Assembly (NCBI GenBank): GCA_902489665.1
Contig: CABUAT010000001.1
Location: forward strand, 1-64,000
DNA length: 64,000 nucleotides
Source: an uncultured Collinsella sp.
Lineage (GTDB): Bacteria > Actinomycetota > Coriobacteriia > Coriobacteriales > Coriobacteriaceae
Reading direction: 5' to 3'
Part shown: positions 41,857-51,289 of the stretch, piece after piece
How positions within the stretch are numbered: the stretch's first letter is position 1
Layout of the letters: the number at the start of each line of letters is the position of its first letter
Position numbers and translations under genes: made by a program
The notes under the pieces: generated by a model
What the model saw: only the letters and a program-made list of their open reading frames with translations
Told to the model about the DNA's origin: nothing
Database searches by the model: none

Positions 41857-43617
41857 GTGGCCGACCAGGACGTCAAGATGCTCATCGAGCGCATTATGGC
41901 CGAGGCTCGGACCCATCAGTCCGCCCGCTTCTCAAATAAAATCTATGCTGACGAGCCGATTCTCAAGACCGGCCGACAGATGCAGAACTTCCTCCCCGAC
42001 CAGTACCGCAAGATGCGCGAGATATCGCGCTGGCAGGATGATCCCAAGGGCGGCGCGGGCCGCTGGCTTTCGGAAGCCGAGCTTTTTTACCGCCAGGGCC
42101 TGCTGATGGCCGACTTTGAGGACGACTGTCCCTACAACGGCACCTTTAAGTCGTACTTTCCCACCTACAACGCCATGAGCGACCGGCAGCTGCGCGGCTA
42201 CTTTACCTGGCGTGCCCAAGTGCGCCGCGGAACCGTCGAGGAAACGTCTACGTCCTTTGCCTTTCTGTATCTCTATGAGCTGATTTGCGGCATTGGCGTA
42301 GATGACCCGCTCGACGGTTTTAACAAGATCAAGGCCTTTTGGGATGTCTATCGCGCCTTCGAGCCCGGCATTGATCGGTTTGCACGCGTGTGGTTGCAGG
42401 ATTACGCCGTATTCCATGGGCTCGACCCCAAGCTGCTCCGCGACTCTAAAACCGTCATGTTCGATAACGCCCTTATCGAGCTGCGGCGCGCGGCACGAGA
42501 CCTTGTACCGGCACCGGCACCGTCCGACCAGACCCCCAAACGTCGCAAAACCTCCGAGCCCACGCTCCCCCTTCCGCCCGATGAGGTGCGCGAGGAGCGA
42601 CTCATGGCCGCCATCAACGCCCTCTCCACGTACAACCTAAGTAACTCGCGGCTCGACCGCAGCCACCACCGCGATCTGCGCCACGTGGCATGCGCCGTGT
42701 ATGTCCGCATGGCGCGCTACTATGACACGCACCGAAAGACCGGCATCGTAGCGAGCTTGTTTGGGGAGGAGACGGCCATGCCCTACACCATGTTTGCCTC
42801 GGCCGTATTCTTTGCGCCCGAGCGCCACGAGGACTGCGAATACCGCCTGGATCCCATCCACATCTACCGTTGCCAAAACGGCTTTTGGGAATGTATGCGT
42901 ATCCATGGTAGTAGGCAAAAGAGCAGCAAGCTCGGTGAAATGATGCGCGCCTGCGACCAACGCCTGCGCCTGGCGCTGGACCCCGCCCATCCCCTTAAGG
43001 AAGAAAAGGTCCCCAAATATCTGGCCAAGATTATCGATGACGAGATCATGGCATGGCTTTCGTGGGACGCCGCACACCAGCCCGTCAAGATCGATATCGA
43101 TCTGAGTCAGCTGGGGCACATTCGGAGCGCCGCTGCGCAAACGCGCGAAGCACTTTTAATCGACGAAGAGCGCGAGGACGGCGCACCTGTGGAAGCCGAG
43201 GCAGCGGACTCAGGGCAACCGGAAGCCGAGCCCGTAGCCGACGCGATTGTCGAGGCGGTCGCGGCACCCATTCGGCAGGACGAGACCGACGAGCCAACCA
43301 TATCCACCGAACAGTTTGGTGTCGTGGCACCGCTTCTCGCGCCGACGCCCGCGTTCGCAGCTGTTGCGCCCGCTGACGCCACGAACGAACTCACGCCTGC
43401 CGCAGACGCCTATCTCCGCGCGCTGCTCGAGCACAACGCAGTACAGGCGGAATCGGCGGTAGTGCAATCGGGGCAGAGCGAGGACATGCTCGTCGACAGC
43501 ATCAACGAGGCGCTCTTTGACCTGGTGGGCGACACCGTAATTGAATTTAGCGCGGCAGGGCCGCAGATTATCGAGGACTACGAAGCAGACGTGAGAGGAT
43601 ACCTAGACCATGAGTGA
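41857..43617 (+). CDS. TerB_N/TerB_C domain protein (component 1 of a three-gene system)
   Basis: A 586-residue protein. An N-terminal TerB_N-type region (about 40-230) has the helical pattern WLSEAELFYRQGLLM, then FPTYNAMSDRQLRGYFTWR and FLYLYELICGIG. A TerB_C-type region (about 370-585) is split by an acidic Ala/Glu-rich linker and ends DSINEALFDLVGDTVIEF followed by an acidic YLD tail. These domains come from tellurite-resistance-associated proteins but in this setting accompany DNA-processing ATPases. GTG start with GGAGAGGAGAGGG upstream. The end overlaps the next gene by eight bases. It has no catalytic motif, so it is likely a scaffold or sensor. Confidence 0.82.
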   Translation: MADQDVKMLIERIMAEARTHQSARFSNKIYADEPILKTGRQMQNFLPDQYRKMREISRWQDDPKGGAGRWLSEAELFYRQGLLMADFEDDCPYNGTFKSYFPTYNAMSDRQLRGYFTWRAQVRRGTVEETSTSFAFLYLYELICGIGVDDPLDGFNKIKAFWDVYRAFEPGIDRFARVWLQDYAVFHGLDPKLLRDSKTVMFDNALIELRRAARDLVPAPAPSDQTPKRRKTSEPTLPLPPDEVREERLMAAINALSTYNLSNSRLDRSHHRDLRHVACAVYVRMARYYDTHRKTGIVASLFGEETAMPYTMFASAVFFAPERHEDCEYRLDPIHIYRCQNGFWECMRIHGSRQKSSKLGEMMRACDQRLRLALDPAHPLKEEKVPKYLAKIIDDEIMAWLSWDAAHQPVKIDIDLSQLGHIRSAAAQTREALLIDEEREDGAPVEAEAADSGQPEAEPVADAIVEAVAAPIRQDETDEPTISTEQFGVVAPLLAPTPAFAAVAPADATNELTPAADAYLRALLEHNAVQAESAVVQSGQSEDMLVDSINEALFDLVGDTVIEFSAAGPQIIEDYEADVRGYLDHE

Positions 43618-44914
43618 TACCGCATCCGCAGCGCCCCGTGTACCCAAACGCGTCGCCGCCGTTATCCTTAACTCGCTCAAGGGCGGCGTGGTCCCGCGCA
43701 TCGGCCTTCCCTATATCACCGTGGGTCGCGAGGTCGAGATTCGCGCCCTGCTCACCGATTTGAGTCTCATCGCCGATGGCGGCGCGAGCTTCCGCTTCTT
43801 AGTCGGTCGTTACGGCGCCGGCAAGAGCTTTTTGCTCCAGACCATCCGCACGCACGCCATGGGCGAGGGATTCGTCGTCGCTGATGCCGACCTGTCGCCC
43901 GAGCGCCGCCTGCAGGGCGGTCAGGGACAGGGCCTTGCCACCTACCGCGAGCTCATCCGCAATATATCGACCAAGACGCGCCCCGAGGGTGGTGCGCTCA
44001 ACCTTATTTTGGATCGCTGGGTCGCCTCGTGTGCCGACGTCGACGAGTCGGTCGTCAATGCCCAACTGGCCCCGCTCGAGGAGATGGTCCACGGCTTCGA
44101 CTTCACCCGCATGCTCCGCCGCTATCGCATGGCCGTATCCGAGGGCGATGAAGAGGCTATGAGCCGCGTGACCAAATGGATTCGCGGCGAGTACCGCACC
44201 AAGAGCGAGGCACGCGCTGAGCTGGGCTCCTCGACCATCATCAGCGATGACGACTGGTACGACTACGTTAAGCTCATTGCACGCTTTTTGGTCTGCAGCG
44301 GATACAAGGGCATGCTGGTGCTCATCGACGAACTCGTGAATCTGTACAAGATTCCCAACGCGATCACGCGCCAATACAACTACGAGAAGATCCTGACTAT
44401 GTACAACGACACGCTCCAGGGCAAGGCGCAGTACCTGGGCATGATCATGGGCGGCACGCCAACCTCCATCGAAGACCGCCGCCGCGGCGTGTTCTCCTAC
44501 GAGGCCCTGCGCAGCCGACTCGCTCAGGGCCGCTTTGCGCGCGAGGACCTTAAGGACATGCTCGCGCCCATCATCCGTCTGCAGCCACTCACCTACGAGG
44601 AGCTGCTGGTGCTCATCGAAAAACTCATGCAGATCCATGCCGGCTACTTTGGCTGGACGCCCACGCTTACCGAGAACGACTTGGTGGACTTCCTCAAGAT
44701 TGAGTTTGGCCGCGTGGGAGCCGACACGCATCTGACGCCGCGTGAGGTCATTCGTGACTTTATCGAGCTGCTCGACATCCTATGCCAAAACCCCGACGCC
44801 AACGTGGCCGAGCTACTGCAAAGCGTCGGCGGCGACGCGCTGGCGCCGGCAACAGCAACAGGCGACACCGGCACCGCAAGCGGCGACCGCAATTTCGCCG
44901 AATTCACCATCTAA
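43610..44914 (+). CDS. BrxD-like P-loop ATPase (DUF2791; component 2)
   Basis: A 434-residue ATPase. Walker A GRYGAGKSF lies around residue 65-73 and Walker B MLVLIDELVNLY around 235-245, followed by a sensor-like QYLGMIMGGTPTS. The match is to the BREX ATP-binding family (BrxD, PF10923) known from type 2 BREX phage-defence loci. None of the BREX hallmarks PglX (methyltransferase), PglZ or BrxC are in the window. It should use ATP to work on DNA or on its partner helicase; the exact task is unknown. The start overlaps the preceding gene. Confidence 0.88.
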   Translation: MSDTASAAPRVPKRVAAVILNSLKGGVVPRIGLPYITVGREVEIRALLTDLSLIADGGASFRFLVGRYGAGKSFLLQTIRTHAMGEGFVVADADLSPERRLQGGQGQGLATYRELIRNISTKTRPEGGALNLILDRWVASCADVDESVVNAQLAPLEEMVHGFDFTRMLRRYRMAVSEGDEEAMSRVTKWIRGEYRTKSEARAELGSSTIISDDDWYDYVKLIARFLVCSGYKGMLVLIDELVNLYKIPNAITRQYNYEKILTMYNDTLQGKAQYLGMIMGGTPTSIEDRRRGVFSYEALRSRLAQGRFAREDLKDMLAPIIRLQPLTYEELLVLIEKLMQIHAGYFGWTPTLTENDLVDFLKIEFGRVGADTHLTPREVIRDFIELLDILCQNPDANVAELLQSVGGDALAPATATGDTGTASGDRNFAEFTI

Positions 44915-44947
44915 CCTGCCAAAAAGGGACAGGTTTATTTTGGCAGG
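44915..44947. repeat. Palindrome CCTGCCAAAA/TTTTGGCAGG
   Basis: A perfect 10-bp inverted repeat with a GGGACAGG-containing loop, starting right after the ATPase stop codon and separating the second and third genes of the operon. It could terminate, attenuate or be a small repetitive element. Confidence 0.6.
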
Positions 44948-45030
44948 CTTTATCTGGGCAAACGTCGAGGCAGTAATGCAGCAAGCCACTGCCCACCGCG
45001 TTGAGAGATTCGTTTTTGAAAGGAGGCCCC

Positions 45031-47475
45031 GTGAACGCCTTTGACCGCTACGCCCCGTTTATCCAAGACTTCATCTACTCCCACGATTGGGAGAGTCTAC
45101 GCTCCATCCAGGTTGCAGCAGCTGATGCCATCTTTAACACTCAGGACAATGTGCTCCTGACGGCATCCACGGCTTCCGGCAAAACCGAGGCAGCCTTCTT
45201 TCCCATCCTGACCGAGTTTTGGGAGAACCCGCCCGCGAGCGTTGGCGCCCTCTACATCGGCCCCCTCAAGGCACTCATCAATGATCAGTTCGTCCGCCTC
45301 AACGACCTGTGCGAAGAGGCCGATATCCCCGTCTGGCACTGGCATGGCGATGTTTCGCAGTCGCACAAGGCTAAGCTCATCAAAAAACCGAGCGGTATCT
45401 TGCAGATTACGCCTGAGTCGCTCGAGGCGCTCCTGATCCATAAGCACATGGCAATCCCTCGTATGTTCTGCGACCTGCGCTATGTGGTTATCGACGAGGT
45501 TCATTCGCTCATGCGCGGCGACCGCGGCGGTCAGACGCTCTGCCTTATCGAGCGCCTCTCGCGCATGGCGGGCGTGCAGCCCCGCCGCATCGGCCTTTCT
45601 GCCACCATCGGCGACCCCGAGCGCACGGGCGCCTTTCTCTCACAGGGAACAGGACGCGATTGCATCATCCCCCGCTTTGAGGAACCGCGCCGCGTGTGGC
45701 GCATCTCCATGGAGCACTTCTACAACTCGGGTCCCCAGGCACAGCAGTGGGGATTCGAGAGCACGGGTCCACAAGAAGCCGAGATGCTTGCTTGCGAGCG
45801 TATTGAGCCGGCGGCGCCCGCGGCGCTGCCGGCTGGCGCCCAAGACGTGCGCCACAGCGGACAGCTTACACAGGAGGAACGCCGTCAACGTCGTGAGCGG
45901 GCACGGGGCAAGGCCGCTCCCAAAGACCGTCGCACTTCCTCGGCCCCCGAGGGCGAAGTCGACATCCCACGAGCGACCGAGCAGGCGCTTCTCAACCCCA
46001 CCGACACGGCGCCCGACAACGCCGACCCCGGTATGGGCTATATCTTTGAGCATACGCGCGGCCGCAAGTGCCTGGTCTTTGCCAACTCGCGTGAGGAGGC
46101 AGAGGCCGTGTGTTCCATGCTGCGCAGCTACTGCGAAAGTCGACACGAGCCCGACCGCTTTCTAATCCATCACGGCAACCTTTCGGCATCGCTGCGCGAG
46201 ACGGCCGAGGAGCTCATGCGCGACGAGGAGCAGGCGCAGACAACCGTCACCACCTCTACGCTGGAGCTCGGTATCGATATCGGCCGCCTGGAGCGCGCGT
46301 TCCAGATCGATGCGCCGTTTACCGTCAGCTCCTTTTTGCAGCGAATGGGCCGCACGGGACGCCGCGACCTTCCGCCCGAGATGTGGTTTGTCATGCGCGA
46401 GGAAGAGCCCGAACCGCGCACGATGATGCCCGAAACCATTCCATGGAAGCTCCTGCAGGGTATCGCGCTCGTACAACTCTATCGCGAGGAAAAGTGGGTC
46501 GAGCCGCCCGAGCTCGATCGACTCCCCTACAGCCTGCTCTATCACCAGACTATGTCGACCCTCGCCAGCACCGGCGAGCTCACGCCGGCCGAACTTGCCC
46601 AGCGCGTGCTCACGCTCAGCTATTTCCATCGCATCTCGGCCGATGACTATCGCGTATTGCTTCGTCACCTCATTAAGATCGACCATATCCAGGTCACCGA
46701 GGGCGGCGGACTCATCGTGGGTCTCGCGGGAGAGCGCATCATTAACAACTTTAAGTTCTACGCCGTATTCCAGGAAAACGAGGAGTTCACCGTTCGTAGC
46801 GAGTCGGCCGAATTGGGCACGATCGTCAACCCGCCACCGCCCGGTGAGCGCATCGCCATCGCCGGACACTGCTGGATTGTCGAGGAAGTGGACTGGAAGC
46901 GCCATACCGTCTTTGCCACGCAGGTCAAGGGCCGTGTGCCGGCCTACTTTGGCGACTGCCCCGGTGATATCAACACACATGTACTCGAGCGCATGCGCAA
47001 GGCGCTCAACGAGCACGCGGCATATCCGTACCTTATGGGTAACGCGCGGGCCCGCTTGGCGCAGGCTCGCCATACGGCCGAGATTTCGGGCGCAGGGACC
47101 AAGCCACTCATCAACCTGGGCGGCGATACCTGGGTGCTCTTCCCCTGGTTGGGCAGCTACGCCTTTCTGGCGCTCGAACGTATGCTCAAGATTAAATGTG
47201 CCGCGGAGCTGGGCCTTCGCGGACTCGACCCATCGCGCCCGTACTTTATGCAGTTTAAGATGAAGACTGACGAGGAGACGTTCTTTGAGGTGCTCGCCGC
47301 CGAGGCCGAGAAGGACTTCAATCCCATCGAGCTCGTCTATCCCGGCGAGGTGCCTTATTTTGATCGCTACGACGAGTACGTTCCCGAGGAGCTCGTGCGC
47401 AAAGGCTTTGCCGAAGGCGTGCTCGACATCGAAGGCATGAAGCAGCGCGTTCTCGGCTGGCGCGACCACGCCTAA
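45031..47475 (+). CDS. Lhr/BrxHI-like superfamily 2 helicase (component 3)
   Basis: An 814-residue helicase. Motif I is TASGKTEA (about residue 48), motif II is VIDEVHS (DEVH, about 153-158), and motif VI lies in QRMGRTGRRDLP (about 440). A winged-helix and large C-terminal domain follow, as in Lhr helicases and in BrxHI of type 2 BREX. A charged insertion (about 255-320, rich in Arg/Glu) separates the two RecA folds. The GTG at 45031 has AAAGGAGG six bases upstream. It is 116 bases after the BrxD-like ATPase and completes the trio. The cluster could unwind or remodel invading DNA (inference). Confidence 0.88.
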   Translation: MNAFDRYAPFIQDFIYSHDWESLRSIQVAAADAIFNTQDNVLLTASTASGKTEAAFFPILTEFWENPPASVGALYIGPLKALINDQFVRLNDLCEEADIPVWHWHGDVSQSHKAKLIKKPSGILQITPESLEALLIHKHMAIPRMFCDLRYVVIDEVHSLMRGDRGGQTLCLIERLSRMAGVQPRRIGLSATIGDPERTGAFLSQGTGRDCIIPRFEEPRRVWRISMEHFYNSGPQAQQWGFESTGPQEAEMLACERIEPAAPAALPAGAQDVRHSGQLTQEERRQRRERARGKAAPKDRRTSSAPEGEVDIPRATEQALLNPTDTAPDNADPGMGYIFEHTRGRKCLVFANSREEAEAVCSMLRSYCESRHEPDRFLIHHGNLSASLRETAEELMRDEEQAQTTVTTSTLELGIDIGRLERAFQIDAPFTVSSFLQRMGRTGRRDLPPEMWFVMREEEPEPRTMMPETIPWKLLQGIALVQLYREEKWVEPPELDRLPYSLLYHQTMSTLASTGELTPAELAQRVLTLSYFHRISADDYRVLLRHLIKIDHIQVTEGGGLIVGLAGERIINNFKFYAVFQENEEFTVRSESAELGTIVNPPPPGERIAIAGHCWIVEEVDWKRHTVFATQVKGRVPAYFGDCPGDINTHVLERMRKALNEHAAYPYLMGNARARLAQARHTAEISGAGTKPLINLGGDTWVLFPWLGSYAFLALERMLKIKCAAELGLRGLDPSRPYFMQFKMKTDEETFFEVLAAEAEKDFNPIELVYPGEVPYFDRYDEYVPEELVRKGFAEGVLDIEGMKQRVLGWRDHA

Positions 47476-47478
47476 GAC

Positions 47479-47500
47479 CAGTCTTTTTGGGACGGGGAGA
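47479..47500. repeat. GGGAC hairpin at convergent gene ends
   Basis: An imperfect inverted repeat around TTTTTGGGACGGGG lies just past the helicase stop and 1-2 bases before the end of the opposite gene. It may serve as a bidirectional terminator and resembles the other GGGAC palindromes. Confidence 0.4.
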
Positions 47501-47501
47501 C

Positions 47502-48380
47502 CTATTTGTCGTGAAGAACGGTGCCGATGAAGTCGGTGTCGAAGGGCACGGCTTCGGCAAAGGCGTAGTTGCCGTCGCTGGCGATGAGCAGGTAGTTCTC
47601 CTCGCCGCCGAACTCCGCATCGCCGCACGGGACCACCCAGGCATGGGCGAATACCTCGAGTGCCGTGGCAGCGCAGTCGCGCAGGAACGTCACGTCGCTC
47701 CCCTCGTTTGCGCTCACGATATTGGCGACGTAGACGCCCCCAACATTTAGGCTGCCCCGCACTAAACGCAACGCTTCAACGGTCGCCAGCTCGCGCACGG
47801 GCTCGGCACCGCCAAAGCAATCGCTCACGACCACGTCGTAGCGACGATGGCCCACGCTCGTCACACCCAGATACGAGCGAGCCTCAGCGGTTATCACCCG
47901 CAGGCGATCGCCCGCCGCGCGCTCCAGCTCGTCTAGGTAGAACCAGCGGCGCGCCAGGCGCGTAATCTCTCCGTCATACTCGATGACGTCCATGCGCAAG
48001 CCCTCGTGCGACATCAGGGCGAATTTAGGATAGGCAAACCCGCCGCCGCCCAGCATAAGCATACGGTCGATGCCGTGACCATAAGCGTCGCGCATCGCAT
48101 CCTCGGACTCAAACACGTCGTCAAACGCACGATAGTACGCAAAGACGGGCTCGGCCCAACGCTCACCGACATAGCTCGCGCTTTGGTAGACGCCGCCTTG
48201 CACCAACACGCGAATCTCATCGCCGCACTCATCGTGCACGCGCTTCACACGCGCCAACCCATTGCGGGTTCGCGCAACTTGCAGACAGGCAGCACGAACA
48301 GCGACAGCGGCCGCACCAAGCGCCGCGGCCCCCAGAGCAACGCCGGCAACGACGCCGGCAGAAACACTTGGCTTGTTCAT
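47502..48380 (-). CDS. Spermidine synthase-like protein
   Basis: A 292-residue protein with an N-terminal hydrophobic anchor (about 8-30) and a spermidine-synthase-like Rossmann domain. MLMLGGGGFAYPKFAL matches the family's nucleotide-binding GGG segment, DVIEYDGEITRLARRWF is the following acidic strand, and YDVVVSDCFGG matches the catalytic Asp region. It could be an aminopropyltransferase or a related SAM-dependent enzyme; the membrane anchor is unusual for true spermidine synthases. It begins directly after the Elp3 stop. Confidence 0.8.
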   Translation of the reverse strand: MNKPSVSAGVVAGVALGAAALGAAAVAVRAACLQVARTRNGLARVKRVHDECGDEIRVLVQGGVYQSASYVGERWAEPVFAYYRAFDDVFESEDAMRDAYGHGIDRMLMLGGGGFAYPKFALMSHEGLRMDVIEYDGEITRLARRWFYLDELERAAGDRLRVITAEARSYLGVTSVGHRRYDVVVSDCFGGAEPVRELATVEALRLVRGSLNVGGVYVANIVSANEGSDVTFLRDCAATALEVFAHAWVVPCGDAEFGGEENYLLIASDGNYAFAEAVPFDTDFIGTVLHDK

Positions 48381-50288
48381 CTAGAGCTCCTTTTGCAGAT
48401 AAAGGCCATGGTCATAAAATCCAAGATGGCGATAGTACTCGCGCGTACCAATCGCGCTGATCACGTTGATGCGCGCATAGCCGGCATCCCGGGCAATCTC
48501 GCACGCACGCTCTACGAGCAAACGCCCCAACCCGTGATGCTGCGCCGCCTGGCCCTGGTCACCCACGCGTGCCGCCATGCCATACACGTGCACCTCGCGA
48601 ATCATCGCCTCGTCCGGCGTCGTCGGCAACTCGTCCGCATGCGCGGCAACAAACGAATGGTCGGGCAGCGACAACCGCAAAAAGCCCGCGATCTTGCCCT
48701 GCTGCGTCACCCACTGCAAAAAGCGCTCGTAAGTCACCGGTGTCTCGTACGTCACTTCCTCATCAAGAGATAGCTCGTCCAAGTCGGCACCCGCGGTACT
48801 GATCTCACGATAGCGAATCTCGCGCACCGTCGCGCCTTCCCCACGAGCCGCCAAGCGGTTCTCAACGAGCTGGCGCAGGTTGGGTTTCTTGTTGCCCACC
48901 ATGATGTCGTCGGAGCTAAAGTCGCGGATCATGCGACTGATGCGGCAGAACGCCGGCGTCACCACGATGTCGTCGGCCAATACATCGAGCAGCTCTTCCT
49001 CGGTATAGGGACGCCACTCGCCGCGCTCATAGCAGCCCACCAGACGCGAGCCCTCGATGAGCGCGCACGGGTAGACCTTGACCTCATCGGGCATAAAGGC
49101 CCCCTCGGTCATAAAGCACTCGTAGTCGCGCTTGTCCCCCTCGGGCGTGGCGCCCAGCAAGTTAAGCATAAAATGCGCGTGGATCTTAAAGCCAAACAGG
49201 CGCGCAAGCGAAAACGCCCGCTCGATCTGCGCCACCGAAATGCGACGCTCGTTGATATCGAGCAGGTGCTGGTCAAGGCTTTGGATGCCCATCTGAATCT
49301 TGGTGCAGCCCAGGCGACGAATGAGCGTGAGCGCCTGTGGCGTCACGGCATCGGGGCGCGTCTCGATAACGAGCCCCACCACGCGATGCTTCGCCGTCTC
49401 GTTGATGCGCTGCTGACGTTCAAGCTCCTCCATCGTGGTCGTCTGCCACTCGGCGACCTCGCCCCACGGCGTACCAGGGCCGTACAGACGACTCACCGCG
49501 CGGTTATAGCCGCCCACGGCAACATCCACACGCCCCTGCTCGTCGGCAACACCGCTCGCAAGCTCGGCCTCGTCGGTCGCAATACCGGCAGCCCGATAGC
49601 GCTCACGGCGCTCTGTTACCACCGGCGGCAGGGCATCGGCGGGAGCGTCATCGAGTAGACGCCCCGCCTCGGCACGGCTGATGCCCGGACGCGCCAACAT
49701 GGGGTTGGCAGCCACGCCGGCGACGGCATCGTCATTGAGCGCACGGAAAAGCTCTGACATAAACCATGTCTGATACCCTTGCGGATAGTCGCTCCAGGTG
49801 CCACCGAGCACAATGAGCTCTATCTTGTCGGTCGCATGCCCCATCTGCGAAAGCGCCGTCAAACGGGCACTCACCTGCAGATACGGGTCAAAGCAATTTT
49901 GCTCCGCACGGGCGCATGCCGGCTCGGCGTGCAGATAGCTCTTGGGCATGCGCAGGTCGTTGGGGCAAAACAGGCAATCGCCCGAGCACGGCCAGGGCTT
50001 GGTGATGACGGTAATGGTCGCCACGCCCGAAGCCGTGCGGCGCGGCTTCATACGCAGCACCTGCAGCAGTTGACGTTCCAGATCGGAATCGACATTCCAC
50101 GCAGCCCACCGAGCCGGCTCCTCACGTTTAACCCGCTGGTAAAACGGCAGCAGGCGGCGCTTGGCCAAATCGCGTTTGTCGGCACCCTCGCGGCGCGCCT
50201 CGGCATGTATCAATTTGACGAGCGCTTTGTCGTCCACGATCTCGCCGCGACGCAGAGCCTCAAGTATGTTCAAGATAATCTGTTCCAT
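48381..50288 (-). CDS. Elp3 family radical SAM/GNAT tRNA-modifying enzyme
   Basis: A 635-residue Elp3. The N-terminal radical SAM domain has the iron-sulfur Cys triad in the PCSGDCLFC region (about residue 95-103), LIVLGGTWSDYP and the SAM-binding IQMGIQSLDQHLL. The C-terminal GNAT acetyltransferase domain (about 510-635) has HHGLGRLLVERA and YYRHLGFYDHGLY. Elp3 adds a carboxymethyl group to wobble uridine-34 of tRNA. Bacterial homologues act without the other Elongator subunits. It is followed at once by the spermidine-synthase-like gene. Confidence 0.93.
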   Translation of the reverse strand: MEQIILNILEALRRGEIVDDKALVKLIHAEARREGADKRDLAKRRLLPFYQRVKREEPARWAAWNVDSDLERQLLQVLRMKPRRTASGVATITVITKPWPCSGDCLFCPNDLRMPKSYLHAEPACARAEQNCFDPYLQVSARLTALSQMGHATDKIELIVLGGTWSDYPQGYQTWFMSELFRALNDDAVAGVAANPMLARPGISRAEAGRLLDDAPADALPPVVTERRERYRAAGIATDEAELASGVADEQGRVDVAVGGYNRAVSRLYGPGTPWGEVAEWQTTTMEELERQQRINETAKHRVVGLVIETRPDAVTPQALTLIRRLGCTKIQMGIQSLDQHLLDINERRISVAQIERAFSLARLFGFKIHAHFMLNLLGATPEGDKRDYECFMTEGAFMPDEVKVYPCALIEGSRLVGCYERGEWRPYTEEELLDVLADDIVVTPAFCRISRMIRDFSSDDIMVGNKKPNLRQLVENRLAARGEGATVREIRYREISTAGADLDELSLDEEVTYETPVTYERFLQWVTQQGKIAGFLRLSLPDHSFVAAHADELPTTPDEAMIREVHVYGMAARVGDQGQAAQHHGLGRLLVERACEIARDAGYARINVISAIGTREYYRHLGFYDHGLYLQKEL

Positions 50289-50307
50289 GCCCCCATTGTA
50301 AAGGCAA

Positions 50308-50339
50308 AGGCGCCGAAGCCCGTCACGGCTCCGGCGCCT
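50308..50339 (-). terminator. Terminator of the XRE-DUF4097 operon
   Basis: GGCGCCGGAGCC pairs with GGGCTTCGGCGCC on the minus strand and is followed by TTTGCCTTT. It lies 50-80 bases after the DUF4097 stop, close to the start of the elp3 gene. Confidence 0.82.
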
Positions 50340-50386
50340 CCATCAAACAGCGCGTCTATGGTTTATAAGTCTTCAATAACCACCCG

Positions 50387-51289
50387 TCACTCTGAATCAA
50401 ACGACATGTCGCCCGAACCGACCTCAAAACGATACGTAGCAGACTTATCGCCGTTATCGAATTCAAGATTCAAAATGGTCTCGCCATCGTAGCCAAGCGG
50501 AAGAAAATCGCTCTCGAAGTCGCCGCTGCCCAAGGTGAGGCTCGCCTTAAAGCCCGTCGAGTTCGGAACCGTCATCTCCACATCGCCCGAGCCCACGCTC
50601 ACGTCCATCGACTTCGCGGGGGCCTGGTAGAGCTCGAACGTCACATCGCCCGAACCGACCTCAGCACTGAGCGCATCAGTCACGCTGCCCGCAAACTCTA
50701 CATCTCCCGCACCCAGGAAAAGGTCGAAACCATCACAGGTGACACCGGCAATCTGCAGATCACCCGAGCCCACGTGCGCGTTGACTCCCTTCAGATGTTC
50801 GGCAACACGGCGCGGCAGCTCGACCGTAACTGAGCGATCGATTGCCTTACCGTCATCACTTCCAAACTGGGAAACCTTGAGCGTCGAGTCCTCGACGGAT
50901 GCGATGTTCTGCGTCGCGGCCTTGGAGGCATCCATACCATTGGCAACGCGTCCCCGCTCGATAACGCGAGCCTTGTTACCATCAATAACCTTGACGTCCA
51001 CCGTAGCCGCATCGATATCGAAATCGAGGTAGCGAAACTCATCGGCATCAAAGGTCGTACACGAAAGCTGCTGAGGCCGAGCGGAATAGTTACCGCCATC
51101 GTTCATAAAATCGTCGTCATCAACCACATCGTCCATACCGGACAAGCCGGGTATAACATCGTCGAGATCCCACGGGCCATCAAAATGAATCAAAGTCCGC
51201 GAAACGCCAAAAACAAGCCCGATAATCAGTACAAACGCTCCGATGCCGACGCCCAGGCGCAGCTTGGATTCATGCGAAAGCTTCATCAT
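50387..51289 (-). CDS. DUF4097 family envelope protein
   Basis: A 300-residue protein with an N-terminal membrane anchor (about 10-32) and a DUF4097 right-handed beta-helix-like domain. Its repeats end in the tell-tale GSGDxxF/M: GSGDLQIA, GAGDVEFA, GSGDVTFE, GSGDVEMT, GSGDFESD and GSGDMSFD. These proteins sit outside the membrane and are tied to envelope or cell-surface stress. It overlaps the XRE regulator gene by four bases (ATGA). It is the intact counterpart of the broken copy at 9875-10138. Confidence 0.9.
   Translation of the reverse strand: MMKLSHESKLRLGVGIGAFVLIIGLVFGVSRTLIHFDGPWDLDDVIPGLSGMDDVVDDDDFMNDGGNYSARPQQLSCTTFDADEFRYLDFDIDAATVDVKVIDGNKARVIERGRVANGMDASKAATQNIASVEDSTLKVSQFGSDDGKAIDRSVTVELPRRVAEHLKGVNAHVGSGDLQIAGVTCDGFDLFLGAGDVEFAGSVTDALSAEVGSGDVTFELYQAPAKSMDVSVGSGDVEMTVPNSTGFKASLTLGSGDFESDFLPLGYDGETILNLEFDNGDKSATYRFEVGSGDMSFDSE

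Noticed and set aside
41857..47475. Complete BREX or tellurite-resistance locus
   Set aside because: Only BrxD-like and BrxHI-like proteins occur. PglX, PglZ and BrxC are absent, and no TerC, TerD or TerZ genes accompany the TerB-domain protein.
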